This document shows, piece by piece, positions 32,224-40,040 of a stretch of 44,352 bases of DNA. Made by a program: the position numbers and the translations under genes. The stretch covers positions 267,140 to 311,491 of the forward strand of contig DF820461.1 of assembly GCA_000739515.1 (NCBI GenBank), written 5' to 3'. The notes under the pieces are model-generated. The model had not been told where the DNA came from and ran no database searches. It saw nothing but the letters and a program-made list of their open reading frames with translations. Numbering within the stretch: position 1 is the stretch's first letter; each line of letters opens with the position of its first letter. This DNA comes from Candidatus Moduliflexus flocculans. GTDB lineage: Bacteria; Moduliflexota; Moduliflexia; Moduliflexales; Moduliflexaceae.

Positions 32224-33430
32224 AAATTTCCCTCATTCGTCTAAAGAAGAACTGAATAATGAACATCATGATCACTAACAACGCAAACCCCTGCACCGAC
32301 GCATAGCCTAAATCAAAATATTTCAATCCGGTTAAATACGTATAGAGCGAATAGACCATCGTGGCTGTTCCGGGGCCTCCGCGAGTCAGCCGGGAGGGAA
32401 TATCGAAAATTTTGCAGGCTTCAATCAGGCGCAGCAACAGCACGATAATCAAAATCGGTTGCAACATCGGCAGCGTAACCCGCCGGAATAATGGCCAGCC
32501 GGGGTCATAATCCAACGACGCGGCCTGATAAATTTCCTCTGGCAGTGATTGCAGCCCGGCCAGAATGACTAAGAAGCAAAACGGCGTCCATTGCCAGATG
32601 TCCACTAACATGACGCAGACCATAGACCATGTGGGACTTGACAACCAGGGAACCTTCAAACCAAGCGGGATGAGAAACCCGTTAAGCGGCCCTCCTTCTT
32701 CATAGAAAATTGTAAGAAAGAGGAAGCCAATCGCGACTGGCGTGGCAAACAACGGCATCAGCATAATTGTGCGATACACCTTCAAGCCTTTGATTTTTTG
32801 ATTGAACAGCAACGCTAACAGCAAGCCGAAGAGGATTTCCACCGTCACCGTCACCACGATAAAAATGACCGTGATTTTGATCGAATGGTGAATTTTGTAG
32901 TCTTTAAAATACCGGACAAAATTTTTAAACCAGATGAATTGGTCCACCCTCCCAATCTGGACTTTGTAGAAACTGGTGCGGATGCCATACAGAAACGGAA
33001 ACACCGTAAATAATAAGACCCAGGTTACAGCAGGCAGGAGAAAGAGAAATTTCACGTCATCTTCTGTGACGCGAAATGTCTGTTTGACCTGTTTGACCTG
33101 TAAATACCATACCACGCCCCCGGTGACGAGCCATACGATCATCGCCGTTAACAGGGGGATTGTGCTTTGAATAAGCCCGACCAGCGTAAAGACAATGACG
33201 GCCGCCAATCCGCATAACACCGTCAGCCAGGCCCAGTGTTTGCACTGGCAAAGACCGAATCCGGTAATGACTACATACAAAATGGCCGCGCCTAACATAA
33301 ACGAAAAACTTTTCGCCACGCCATAGATGACGCCGGATACGCCCGCTAACAGCAGCGCCGCGCCAATCAATAAAATGACTTTGGGAGTTGTCGTCAGGGC
33401 GATTCCTAATACTCGTTTTTCCGTTGTCAT
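32216..33430 (-). CDS. Sugar ABC transporter permease, MalF/UgpA type with extra N-terminal membrane domain
   Basis: 404 residues; typical MalF/UgpA-type CUT1 permeases are close to 300. Residues 120-404 are the ordinary permease with PFLYGIRTSFYKVQIG at the start of the core and the EAA loop IYQAASLDYDPGWPLFRRVTLP. Residues 1-112 add about four hydrophobic segments (LIGAALLLAGVSGVIYGVAK etc.) with the conserved-looking CQCKHW loop between them. The extension may be a regulator or assembly domain. AGAAGG precedes the ATG. It follows the binding-protein gene after a 15-base hairpin. Confidence 0.9.
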   Translation of the reverse strand: MTTEKRVLGIALTTTPKVILLIGAALLLAGVSGVIYGVAKSFSFMLGAAILYVVITGFGLCQCKHWAWLTVLCGLAAVIVFTLVGLIQSTIPLLTAMIVWLVTGGVVWYLQVKQVKQTFRVTEDDVKFLFLLPAVTWVLLFTVFPFLYGIRTSFYKVQIGRVDQFIWFKNFVRYFKDYKIHHSIKITVIFIVVTVTVEILFGLLLALLFNQKIKGLKVYRTIMLMPLFATPVAIGFLFLTIFYEEGGPLNGFLIPLGLKVPWLSSPTWSMVCVMLVDIWQWTPFCFLVILAGLQSLPEEIYQAASLDYDPGWPLFRRVTLPMLQPILIIVLLLRLIEACKIFDIPSRLTRGGPGTATMVYSLYTYLTGLKYFDLGYASVQGFALLVIMMFIIQFFFRRMREIYA

Positions 33431-33451
33431 GGTTGCCTTCTCTCACGTCAA

Positions 33452-33485
33452 AACGCCTGCAAGAGCAGGCGCTCTTGCAGGCGTT
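33452..33485 (-). repeat. 15-base hairpin between binding-protein and permease genes
   Basis: AACGCCTGCAAGAGC and GCTCTTGCAGGCGTT pair perfectly around AGGC. It lies 10 bases after the binding-protein stop (33496) and about 20 bases before the permease ATG. Such hairpins often protect the upstream mRNA so that binding protein is made in excess of permease, as between malE and malF. Confidence 0.65.
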
Positions 33486-33495
33486 ACAGCGGATG

Positions 33496-35118
33496 TCATG
33501 GCTTGTAGCCGATGGATTCTTGATAGTACTTCAATTGCTCTTCTTTGCCAAGACGGTCGTTAATGTCGTTCCAATCCTGGGCTGTCCGATCCAACGCTTC
33601 TTTCGCGCTCACCTGACCGGACATCGCTTCAGACAGATGTTCATCCAGTTTGTACCAGAATTCTTCGCCGCCCGGAATGCGGATGTACGATTGCATCACC
33701 GGAGCAAAGAAGTTATCATGATACGCCTGTGTATAATCGGTCACATCATCTTTATGCCAATTTTGGGCGACATAATCTTCGACGGTTGACATCCCGCCCT
33801 GCTCTTTCAAGAAATGGAGTTTCCAGCCTGGATCAACCCCTGTCCAGCCGCGCGTTACATTCCACATGCTGATTTTCGGCGTGGCATGGAAGGCTAACAG
33901 ATGATATATGACCTCTTGTACGCCCTTTTCTTTCGCAGAGTTCAGGATCACACCATGCCAGGAACCGCCAGTGGTATTGCCAACGACATTCGGCTGCTCC
34001 ATTTTCACGAATTGTTTCTGGCAGCGATCATAGACTTCATAGGAGCCTGGCAACACTGCGGCACCGAGTTTGCCTTTGATTTTCGAGCGAGCTTCGTCTT
34101 GCACCAGGGCGCCGACATCACCCCATGAATAGGTGAACACTGCGTCGCCGCGCAGGAAATAATCCCACGCCGTGCCTAAATCCCAGGAAATTTGCGCATC
34201 TGGACCGGTCTTCGCTAATTTCATCAAGAATTCCAGCGCTTTGACATGGCCAGGTTCATTAACGAGCGGGGTCATATCGGTCGGATCGAACCAGTACACA
34301 TTATGGCATTGATCCACTTTCTCGCCAGGCAGGACGGTAAAGGCCGCCGAAAGCGAAACGAAGTGATACATCCCCTGATTGTGCACCTGGAAATGGAGAG
34401 CAATCCCGGAATCTTTTTCGACTTCGCCATCACGATCCCAGTCTTTGTTATTGAAGAAATTGGCGATGTCATACACCTGATCCCAGGTTTTTGGCGGCAC
34501 TGGCAAATCATAGCCGACCGCAGCTTTGAATTCTTTCTGCCATTCCGGATCGGTTAAAACATCTTTGCGGAAATAGAGAACTTGCCCGTCGCTATCGTTC
34601 GGTACGCCATACCATTTCCCCTGCCAGGTATGCAGATTGACTAATGACGGCGGGAGATATTCGCGATGCCATTTCGGGAAACGCGGATCTGCATAGTATT
34701 CTTCCGGCGAGAAGGCGAAACCGCCTGTCACAAGATCGCCATACCAGGAGGCGGCAGGCATACAGGCGTCATATTGTTGCGCGTTCGTTTGCAGATCAAC
34801 CATGACTTTTTGGAATTGTTCGGCAATCGGAATTTCGACGATATTCAATTTGGCGCCGGTCAATTTTTCCCAGGCATCCCGCCATTCAAACAACGGGCCA
34901 GAAATCCCGCCTTTCGGGCCGCCAGTGTTGACAGTAATCGTGATTTCTTTGCCTTTAAAGGGCTGCTGTCCCTCAGCGGCAATCGTGCCGATTTCTTCGG
35001 GGGTAAAGGTAATAACATCCCCGCTGGCTGACGTGACCGTGACATCAGCATAGGCGACCATTCCAACCAACAACATGCTCAATACTGTAACCAGAACAAG
35101 CGTACATACACGTTTCAT
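33496..35118 (-). CDS. Extracellular sugar-binding protein (CUT1, SBP_bac_1)
   Basis: 540 residues, long for the family (about 420-450). Sec signal peptide 1-24 (MKRVCTLVLVTVLSMLLVGM...AYA), no lipobox. A short repeat-like segment (25-50) precedes the mature fold, where KEITITVNTGGPKGGISGPL, LTGAKLNIVEIPIAEQFQKV and NAQQYDACMPAASWYGDLV are recognisable. The WNVTRGWTGVDPGWKLHFL and KEALDRTAQDWNDINDRLG parts close the C-terminal lobe. CGGAGG before the ATG. Ligand is not readable; the adjacent ribulokinase and regulator suggest a pentose, pentitol or a glycoside of these. Confidence 0.92.
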   Translation of the reverse strand: MKRVCTLVLVTVLSMLLVGMVAYADVTVTSASGDVITFTPEEIGTIAAEGQQPFKGKEITITVNTGGPKGGISGPLFEWRDAWEKLTGAKLNIVEIPIAEQFQKVMVDLQTNAQQYDACMPAASWYGDLVTGGFAFSPEEYYADPRFPKWHREYLPPSLVNLHTWQGKWYGVPNDSDGQVLYFRKDVLTDPEWQKEFKAAVGYDLPVPPKTWDQVYDIANFFNNKDWDRDGEVEKDSGIALHFQVHNQGMYHFVSLSAAFTVLPGEKVDQCHNVYWFDPTDMTPLVNEPGHVKALEFLMKLAKTGPDAQISWDLGTAWDYFLRGDAVFTYSWGDVGALVQDEARSKIKGKLGAAVLPGSYEVYDRCQKQFVKMEQPNVVGNTTGGSWHGVILNSAKEKGVQEVIYHLLAFHATPKISMWNVTRGWTGVDPGWKLHFLKEQGGMSTVEDYVAQNWHKDDVTDYTQAYHDNFFAPVMQSYIRIPGGEEFWYKLDEHLSEAMSGQVSAKEALDRTAQDWNDINDRLGKEEQLKYYQESIGYKP

Positions 35119-35352
35119 GATGAACCTCCGTGAACAAAGTTACCTTGATACATTGAGACGAATCGTGAATTGACATGCTGGCTGAGATTGGATAAGACAT
35201 AAATCTGCGCGGAACGATCACCTCCCTCGGTCAGATGAGAGGAGAAGACAGAGAATCATTTGACAGATTGAAGAGAATCTGTCTCCTGCTGTTGATAAGA
35301 AATGCACTAGGTGGCTGAAGAATGTTGTGATACGCTTCATGCGGGAGATTGA

Positions 35353-35419
35353 AAATTTTCAAAAAAGACGATACACTTTTTTGAAAATTTCATTATAGTA
35401 ATGCATGATTAACACACAA
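35353..35419 (-). promoter_or_regulatory. Promoter and operator of the sugar ABC operon
   Basis: On the minus strand a -35 TTGTGT (35414-35419) and a perfect -10 TATAAT (35392-35397) with 16-base spacing are followed immediately by a perfect 15-base inverted repeat (35353-35367 and 35376-35390, AAATTTTCAAAAAAG arms, 8-base centre) that would cover the transcription start. A repressor there would block the operon; the GntR-LacI protein encoded at 35542-36636 is the natural candidate. The leader to the ATG at 35118 is about 265 bases with no gene. Confidence 0.6.
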
Positions 35420-35541
35420 TCTTCTGAAATGTTATAAATACAACGAATCAATGCCTTCTATTTGTCAATAGAAAAATGAAGAATTTTATAGATTTTCATG
35501 AAGAATTTTTACATTACTTTACATTTCACTATCATTTAGGC

Positions 35542-36636
35542 TTACATGATTTTAGATGATTCCCGAACGACTAATTCCGCATCCAATAAAATCTGCCGGG
35601 GAGGTAAATGTGGACTTTGTAAACGTTCCAGCATGGCGCGGACAGCGATTAAACCCATTTCCTGGCAGGGCTGATTAATGGTGGTCAGCGGGATTCGTCC
35701 TGAAAGCGCCGATTTGACATCATCAAGCCCGGCGACTCTGACATCGCCCGGAACATGTATCCCTAATGTCTCAAGGTGTTGCAGGCATTGCAGCGCCATC
35801 GCGTCGTTGCTGCAAATAAGATTGGTCGCGCCTGAATTGATGATGTGTTGAATAAATGCCCGATCTGTAAGGTCTCCGGTATGAATCCAGCTTTTCTGAG
35901 GCAGATGCCCATGATCGAACAGCGCCGCCTGAACGCCACGGACACGCTGGGGAACTGTCTGTGCGGAATAAGGCGGCTTAATGAAATCCACGCGCCCCGC
36001 CCCTTGTTGAATGTAGTGTTCGGCCAGAATGTACCCGGCTCGAAAGTTATCAATCCCAACTAAATCAAAGCGGCTGCGTTCAGGATATTCTTTATAGTCA
36101 GCATCAATCAGCACGATAGGAACTTGCGCTTTCACTAATTTATTGACGGTACGCTCGTTAATCAAAAAACAATCCTTCGAGAATTCCATCGGCGCTAAAA
36201 ACACGCCTGAAACGCCATGCTGGATATAGAAGTCGGTCATTTCTTCCATCTGATTGGCGTGCATTTTGGGTTGGGCGAATTTCCCGCCCCACATAAAAAT
36301 GAAATGGTATTTCGCCGATAGTGCGGCAATTTCTTCGGCAATCGCTGTAAAGATTTCCCCGATGCCTAAGAGCGGAAACAACACGCCAAACACCAGGTTT
36401 TCTTGCTGACGTTCCGGTTTGCGTTGAATAAAACTGCCAGCCCCGGCCTTTCTAGAAATGAAGCCTTCGGCTTCCAGGCGGTTCAGCGCCCGCATGACAG
36501 TTGGACGCGAAACTTCAAACTGTTGCGCGAACTCGATTTCCGTTGGCAGCAGATCGCCCACATGAAAATCCTCGCTGTGCAGCAATTGCAGGATAAATGT
36601 GTAGATGCGTTCATGTTTAGGAGCGGCATGTTTCAT
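35542..36636 (-). CDS. GntR-LacI hybrid transcriptional regulator (AraR-like)
   Basis: 364 residues. Residues 9-70 are a GntR-type winged helix (RIYTFILQLLHSEDFHVGDL, then LPTEIEFAQQFEVSRPTVMR, ALNRLEAEGFISRKAGAGSF). Residues 75-364 are the sugar-binding LacI/periplasmic-binding-like domain with FGVLFPLLGIGEIFTAIAEE, AGYILAEHYIQQGAGRVDFI and LICSNDAMALQCLQHLETLG, ending in GLDDVKSALSGRIPLTTINQ. This is the AraR design, a repressor released by arabinose in Bacillus. It lies between the importer operon and the ribulokinase gene, all on the minus strand, which supports control of both. Effector identity is inferred. Confidence 0.9.
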   Translation of the reverse strand: MKHAAPKHERIYTFILQLLHSEDFHVGDLLPTEIEFAQQFEVSRPTVMRALNRLEAEGFISRKAGAGSFIQRKPERQQENLVFGVLFPLLGIGEIFTAIAEEIAALSAKYHFIFMWGGKFAQPKMHANQMEEMTDFYIQHGVSGVFLAPMEFSKDCFLINERTVNKLVKAQVPIVLIDADYKEYPERSRFDLVGIDNFRAGYILAEHYIQQGAGRVDFIKPPYSAQTVPQRVRGVQAALFDHGHLPQKSWIHTGDLTDRAFIQHIINSGATNLICSNDAMALQCLQHLETLGIHVPGDVRVAGLDDVKSALSGRIPLTTINQPCQEMGLIAVRAMLERLQSPHLPPRQILLDAELVVRESSKIM

Positions 36637-36640
36637 AATG

Positions 36641-36697
36641 GTAGGGGCAGACCTCTGAGTCTGCCCTTTTTCTATAGGCGAACGCAGGGGTTCGCCC
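36641..36697. repeat. Two GTAGGGGC-type hairpins between ribulokinase and regulator genes
   Basis: GGGCAGAC / GTCTGCCC (36645-36652, 36659-36666) then TTTTTC on the plus strand, followed by GGCGAAC / GTTCGCC (36677-36683, about 36690-36696). They belong to the GTAGGGGC dispersed palindromes (see 7165). On the minus strand they follow the ribulokinase stop (36710) and may attenuate the downstream regulator gene. Confidence 0.55.
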
Positions 36698-36709
36698 TTA
36701 CATTAGAAA

Positions 36710-38386
36710 TCAGGTGAATTGATGCTCAATAACATCTCCTAAGCGTAGATATTGGCGGTAGAACTCCTGGTATGGTTCGACATACGGCGCTCGTGGGGCG
36801 TAAACGGCCTGATAGACGTTCCCCATCGCAGCCTGCGCCTCTTGCAGCGAGGTATGCAAGCCAGCGGCGACAGCGGCGTACATCGCCGCTCCTTTCGCGC
36901 AGGCTTCAGTGGCTGCTGAAACTGCAATCGGCTTGTTTAAGACATCAGCCAGCGTTTGCATGACAAATGGCGATTTTTGAGCAATTCCGCCGACCGCGAT
37001 GATTTGCTTAATCGGCAAGCCAGCAGTCAAGAAGCTTTCCACAATCCGGCGCGCGCCGCAAGCGGTTGCCAATACCAGCGCATAATACAACTGCGGAGCC
37101 TGAACGCCAATTTGCAAGCCAGCAATCGCCGCCGCCACAGATTCATTGCCCTGCGGATACCGCCGCCCATTCAGCCAATCTAAGGCGATCACCTGTATTG
37201 ATTCAAAAGAAGATTGCGCTTCGCACTGCTGCGCAAGCTCTGGAAGCAGCCTGCTTGCGAACTCGTCTATCAGCAGGCACTTTTGTTCGGCGGTGAGCGC
37301 GGCGACAGCAGGGAGCATCTGCTGTAACGGCCATAATAACAGATTTTTAAACCAGGCGTACACATCTCCGAAAGCCGCCTGTCCGGCTTCAATCCCAACG
37401 AATCCGGGCATAATTGAATTTTCTGCCTGACCGCAGATTGTGCGCACATCTTTGCCATGCAGTTGTTCCGGCTGCGCAATCAGCATGTCAACGGTTGATG
37501 TCCCGATCACTTTCACCAGAACATCCGGGGCAATTCCAGCGCCAACCGCCCCGGCATGAGCATCAAACGAACTCCCGCCGACAATCACCTCTGGCGAAAG
37601 CCCTAAACGTTCTGCCCATATCGGAATCAGCCTTCCAACGCAGACATCTGCCGTTTGCGGCGGTTGGCCGTAATGGTCGCGGACACAGCCTAAATACGGA
37701 TCAAGCTGAGCGAAAAAGGCTCTTTCAGGTAAACCGCCAAATTCGCTGTGCCATAAGGCTTTATGACCTGCCGCGCAGGCGGAATGATACATCTGCTGTG
37801 GACACATTCTGCCGGTTAGCAGCGCGGGAATCCAGTCGCAATGCTCAGCCCAGGCGTAGGCGGCCTCCTTGACACGACAGTCAATTCGGCTGGCATGAAG
37901 GATTTTCGCCCAGAACCATTCGGAAGAATATCGGCCTTGATATTTCAGATAATCCACGCTGCTCCAGGTTGCCGCAAGCTGATTGATTTCAGACGCCTCT
38001 TGAATGGCGGTATGATCTTTCCAAAGATGAAACATGGCGTTGGGATTATCGGCGAATTCTGGCAATAAGGCTAACGGGACGCCAGATTCGTTCACTGGAC
38101 ATGGTGTTGAGCCGGTTGTATCCACCGCAAGGCCGCATACGTTCTGAGCAACCGTGTGGCCTGCGTGCTTCAATGCGCCGCGAATAGAGGCGTCTAAGCC
38201 ATCTATATAATCCTGTGGGTGCTGGCGGAACTGATTTTGCACTGGTTCGCAATATTTTCCTTCTGACCAGCGCGGATAATATGCGGTTTCCGCTCCAACA
38301 ACTTCTCCATTTCGGGCATCTGCGACAATCGCTCTGACAGAGTCCGTGCCGAAATCCACGCCAATCACATAACTATTATCGCTCAT
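36710..38386 (-). CDS. araB: Ribulokinase (FGGY family)
   Basis: 558 residues, the normal AraB length. ATP-dependent phosphorylation of L-ribulose (also D-ribulose or ribitol in this family) at C5. The ATP-site start GVDFGTDSVRAIVADARNGE (9-28) and AVDTTGSTPCPV match ribulokinase; the D-x-T-G-S and GGSSFDAHAGAVGAGI motifs, AVGGIAQKSPFVMQTLADVL and ACAKGAAMYAA are the FGGY signatures. AAGGGG precedes the ATG. A good sigma-70 promoter lies upstream on the minus strand. With the importer and GntR-LacI regulator it makes a pentose or pentitol locus, although araA and araD are not in the window. Confidence 0.93.
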   Translation of the reverse strand: MSDNSYVIGVDFGTDSVRAIVADARNGEVVGAETAYYPRWSEGKYCEPVQNQFRQHPQDYIDGLDASIRGALKHAGHTVAQNVCGLAVDTTGSTPCPVNESGVPLALLPEFADNPNAMFHLWKDHTAIQEASEINQLAATWSSVDYLKYQGRYSSEWFWAKILHASRIDCRVKEAAYAWAEHCDWIPALLTGRMCPQQMYHSACAAGHKALWHSEFGGLPERAFFAQLDPYLGCVRDHYGQPPQTADVCVGRLIPIWAERLGLSPEVIVGGSSFDAHAGAVGAGIAPDVLVKVIGTSTVDMLIAQPEQLHGKDVRTICGQAENSIMPGFVGIEAGQAAFGDVYAWFKNLLLWPLQQMLPAVAALTAEQKCLLIDEFASRLLPELAQQCEAQSSFESIQVIALDWLNGRRYPQGNESVAAAIAGLQIGVQAPQLYYALVLATACGARRIVESFLTAGLPIKQIIAVGGIAQKSPFVMQTLADVLNKPIAVSAATEACAKGAAMYAAVAAGLHTSLQEAQAAMGNVYQAVYAPRAPYVEPYQEFYRQYLRLGDVIEHQFT

Positions 38387-38440
38387 AATTGCCCCTTTTC
38401 ACGCATCAAATAGAATTCGTTGATTGCAAAATATGACATT

Positions 38441-38469
38441 ATATTACAAATTGTTTACATTTCTGTCAA
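38441..38469 (-). promoter_or_regulatory. Promoter of araB
   Basis: Minus-strand TTGACA (38464-38469), 17-base spacer, TAATAT (38441-38446), 55 bases before the ATG. The spacer contains GAAATGTAAA, which also occurs on the minus strand at 35518-35527 upstream of the binding-protein gene; it is a possible but unproven common regulator half-site. Confidence 0.6.
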
Positions 38470-38500
38470 GTTTAAGTGCGAGCAAATATCTTTTTATAGA

Positions 38501-38593
38501 TACAAAAACGACAATGAATCGGAGAAGAGAAAAAATCGAAGGCGTGACACCGCTCAAATTCGTTTCCGTCTTCGATTCGTTGTCGTTTTTGTA
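38501..38593. repeat. Inverted-repeat element near the pseudogene
   Basis: Arms 38501-38525 and 38569-38593 match at 23 of 25 positions (TACAAAAACGACAA... ends) around a 43-base centre. It lies between the araB promoter and the kinase remnant and carries no reading frame. MITE-like. Confidence 0.6.
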
Positions 38594-38644
38594 AAAATGT
38601 TTTTGAAAATTTCATGCGCTTTTTTCTTGGCTTTTTCAAACAGA

Positions 38645-39006
38645 TGCGCCATCCGGTTGTTTATGAAGTCAGGCATATTCTGGACGTGATGAAACACCAT
38701 GCGATACGCCGTTGAAACAATTGCGCGTGATTGGCGGCGCGTCGAATGCGTTCTGGTTGCAGATGAAAGCGGATGTTTTGAATTATCTGTTAGAAGTGCC
38801 TGTTGTCACCGAAGTTTAGAAGCGGCTTTGCTCGCAGGAATCGGCGTTGGCGTGCATCGCGATGAAAAAGGGGCGTTTCAACAGGTCTCTCGCCCGGGGA
38901 GAATTTATGCGCCCAACCCGGAACAGGCTGCGCAATATGAGGAATGCTACCCCAAAATTTTTACCAATATGTACTCGACGTTAGCGCCATTACATCATAA
39001 AAATCG
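38645..39006 (+). pseudogene. Remnant of an FGGY carbohydrate kinase C-terminus (xylulokinase-like)
   Basis: Two frames join into one kinase tail: from 38709 the text reads PLKQLRVIGGASNAFWLQMK then ADVLNYLLEVPVVTEV, ending in TAG at 38817; the next frame continues AALLAGIGVGVHRDEKGAFQ then QVSRPGRIYAPNPEQA and FTNMYSTLAPLHHKN to about 39003. The joint lacks several residues of the usual EAAALGAA turn. RVIGG and AALLAGIGVG are the FGGY C-terminal motifs. Earlier fragments (EVRHILDVMK at 38665) lie in another frame. Clearly inactive; the frame from 38699 to 39106 should not be annotated as an intact gene. Confidence 0.75.
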
Positions 39007-39027
39007 CGACGTTGTCACGCAAAGAGT

Positions 39028-39069
39028 GCAAACGTTAGTTTGCGCAGGCAAACCGAAGTTTACACTCCT
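39028..39069. repeat. Nested hairpin at pseudogene end
   Basis: GAGTGCAAAC and GTTTACACTC pair at 9 of 10 positions, enclosing a smaller GCAAAC-gtta-GTTTGC hairpin. It resembles GCAAACGTTGGCACTCC at 24124. Non-coding. Confidence 0.5.
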
Positions 39070-39086
39070 CTTAAATGCAGCAAATA

Positions 39087-39500
39087 CTATCGTTTCAATC
39101 GTTTAGCTAATGCTGTGCAATCGGATTGGCGTTGAATCAACTGAAAATCCATGACAATAGACCCCTGACTTTCCAATAGCCCCATCAAACGCGTTAACCC
39201 TTTGGTATTGCCAAACCCGAAGGCGCTTTTCAGCAAAAACGCGCCCGAATGTATTCCTTCCAAGCCTCGATATGGTTTCAATGCTTCGACCACATCCGCA
39301 GGAATTTTCGATCCGATGATTCCTTCGGCGACGCTGCCAAGATAGAGAAAATCGTAACTTCTTAAATTGTGTGATCGGTCACTCTGCCCGAATGGCAGAA
39401 GTTCGGCGCGATGCCCCTGTTCCTCAAGGGCGCGTCCTAAAAATTTGGCGGATTCTTCTAACTTTTGATGTTTCGGCGAATACAGGATAGCAACTTTCAT
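39087..39500 (-). CDS. Flavodoxin-like domain protein
   Basis: 137 residues. An alpha/beta sandwich is suggested: strand MKVAILYSP, helix ESAKFLGRALEEQGHRAELL, strand YDFLYLGSVAEGIIGSKIPA and helix VVEALKPYRGLEGIHSGAFL, the spacing of short flavodoxins. The FMN phosphate loop, normally T-x-T-G-N, is replaced by SPKHQKLEES, so FMN binding is uncertain. It runs on the minus strand into the pseudogene end. No partner gene is near. Function unknown. Confidence 0.6.
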   Translation of the reverse strand: MKVAILYSPKHQKLEESAKFLGRALEEQGHRAELLPFGQSDRSHNLRSYDFLYLGSVAEGIIGSKIPADVVEALKPYRGLEGIHSGAFLLKSAFGFGNTKGLTRLMGLLESQGSIVMDFQLIQRQSDCTALAKRLKR

Positions 39501-39631
39501 AGTTGAACCGTCTCCATGACAAATCTGGAATAATTTCTTCTTGACAACGTCTGATTTTTACGTTACATACAAGTCATCTGATTTTTTCTACAGTCTCACG
39601 AAATGTTTCCCGCGCAGGGAAAAAGGAAATT

Positions 39632-40024
39632 ATGGACGAACAGTACGAATTTCATCCATCAGATTTTGCCGCCATGCCAGGGGCGGAAATGGCTGTGGAT
39701 ACAAAACGTTGTCCCGGCAATCACTGCTTTTGTCCGCATTATGCGAGCGCGGTCTGTGATGTCAAGTATAGTGAATGTGTATTATTAAATTCTTTGAAAA
39801 CCTCGGAACTGCTCCTGCAAGCCGAGCGGGAAAAATTGCTGAAAAATCCGACCGCGCAAAATATCGCGCTCATCGCGCAGATTAACGATACGTTGCGCGA
39901 TACAGGGGTGAATATGCACATTGATCCGGCGACGATTGTCTGGAATCGGCGCAAAGGGCAAGTGGTGGCCGGATTGTTGTTCGCGCTGATTTGCGTGGCG
40001 GCGGTGATGATTTATATGGGATGA
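39632..40024 (+). CDS. Small Cys-rich protein with C-terminal membrane span (FCPHY Cys domain)
   Basis: 130 residues. An acidic start (1-25) leads to a cluster C27-x4-C32-x-C34-PHY-x4-C42-x6-C49, then a helical middle (55-90) and a single membrane span at 110-129 (QVVAGLLFALICVAAVMIYM), so it is anchored by its C-terminus with the Cys part in the cytoplasm or periplasm. The C34-x7-C42-x6-C49 spacing with FCPHY is repeated at the C-terminus of the subtilase at 40780. AAGGAAATT precedes the ATG. First of three neighbouring genes that may act together. Unrecognised family. Confidence 0.75.
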   Translation: MDEQYEFHPSDFAAMPGAEMAVDTKRCPGNHCFCPHYASAVCDVKYSECVLLNSLKTSELLLQAEREKLLKNPTAQNIALIAQINDTLRDTGVNMHIDPATIVWNRRKGQVVAGLLFALICVAAVMIYMG

Positions 40025-40040
40025 CGACCGTGAGGTTTTT

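Noticed and set aside
38699..39106. Open frame on the plus strand that could be called a 135-residue gene.
   Set aside because: Its second half is the tail of an FGGY kinase in a different frame from the first half; the upstream frame ends in TAG at 38817. It is a pseudogene remnant, not a gene.
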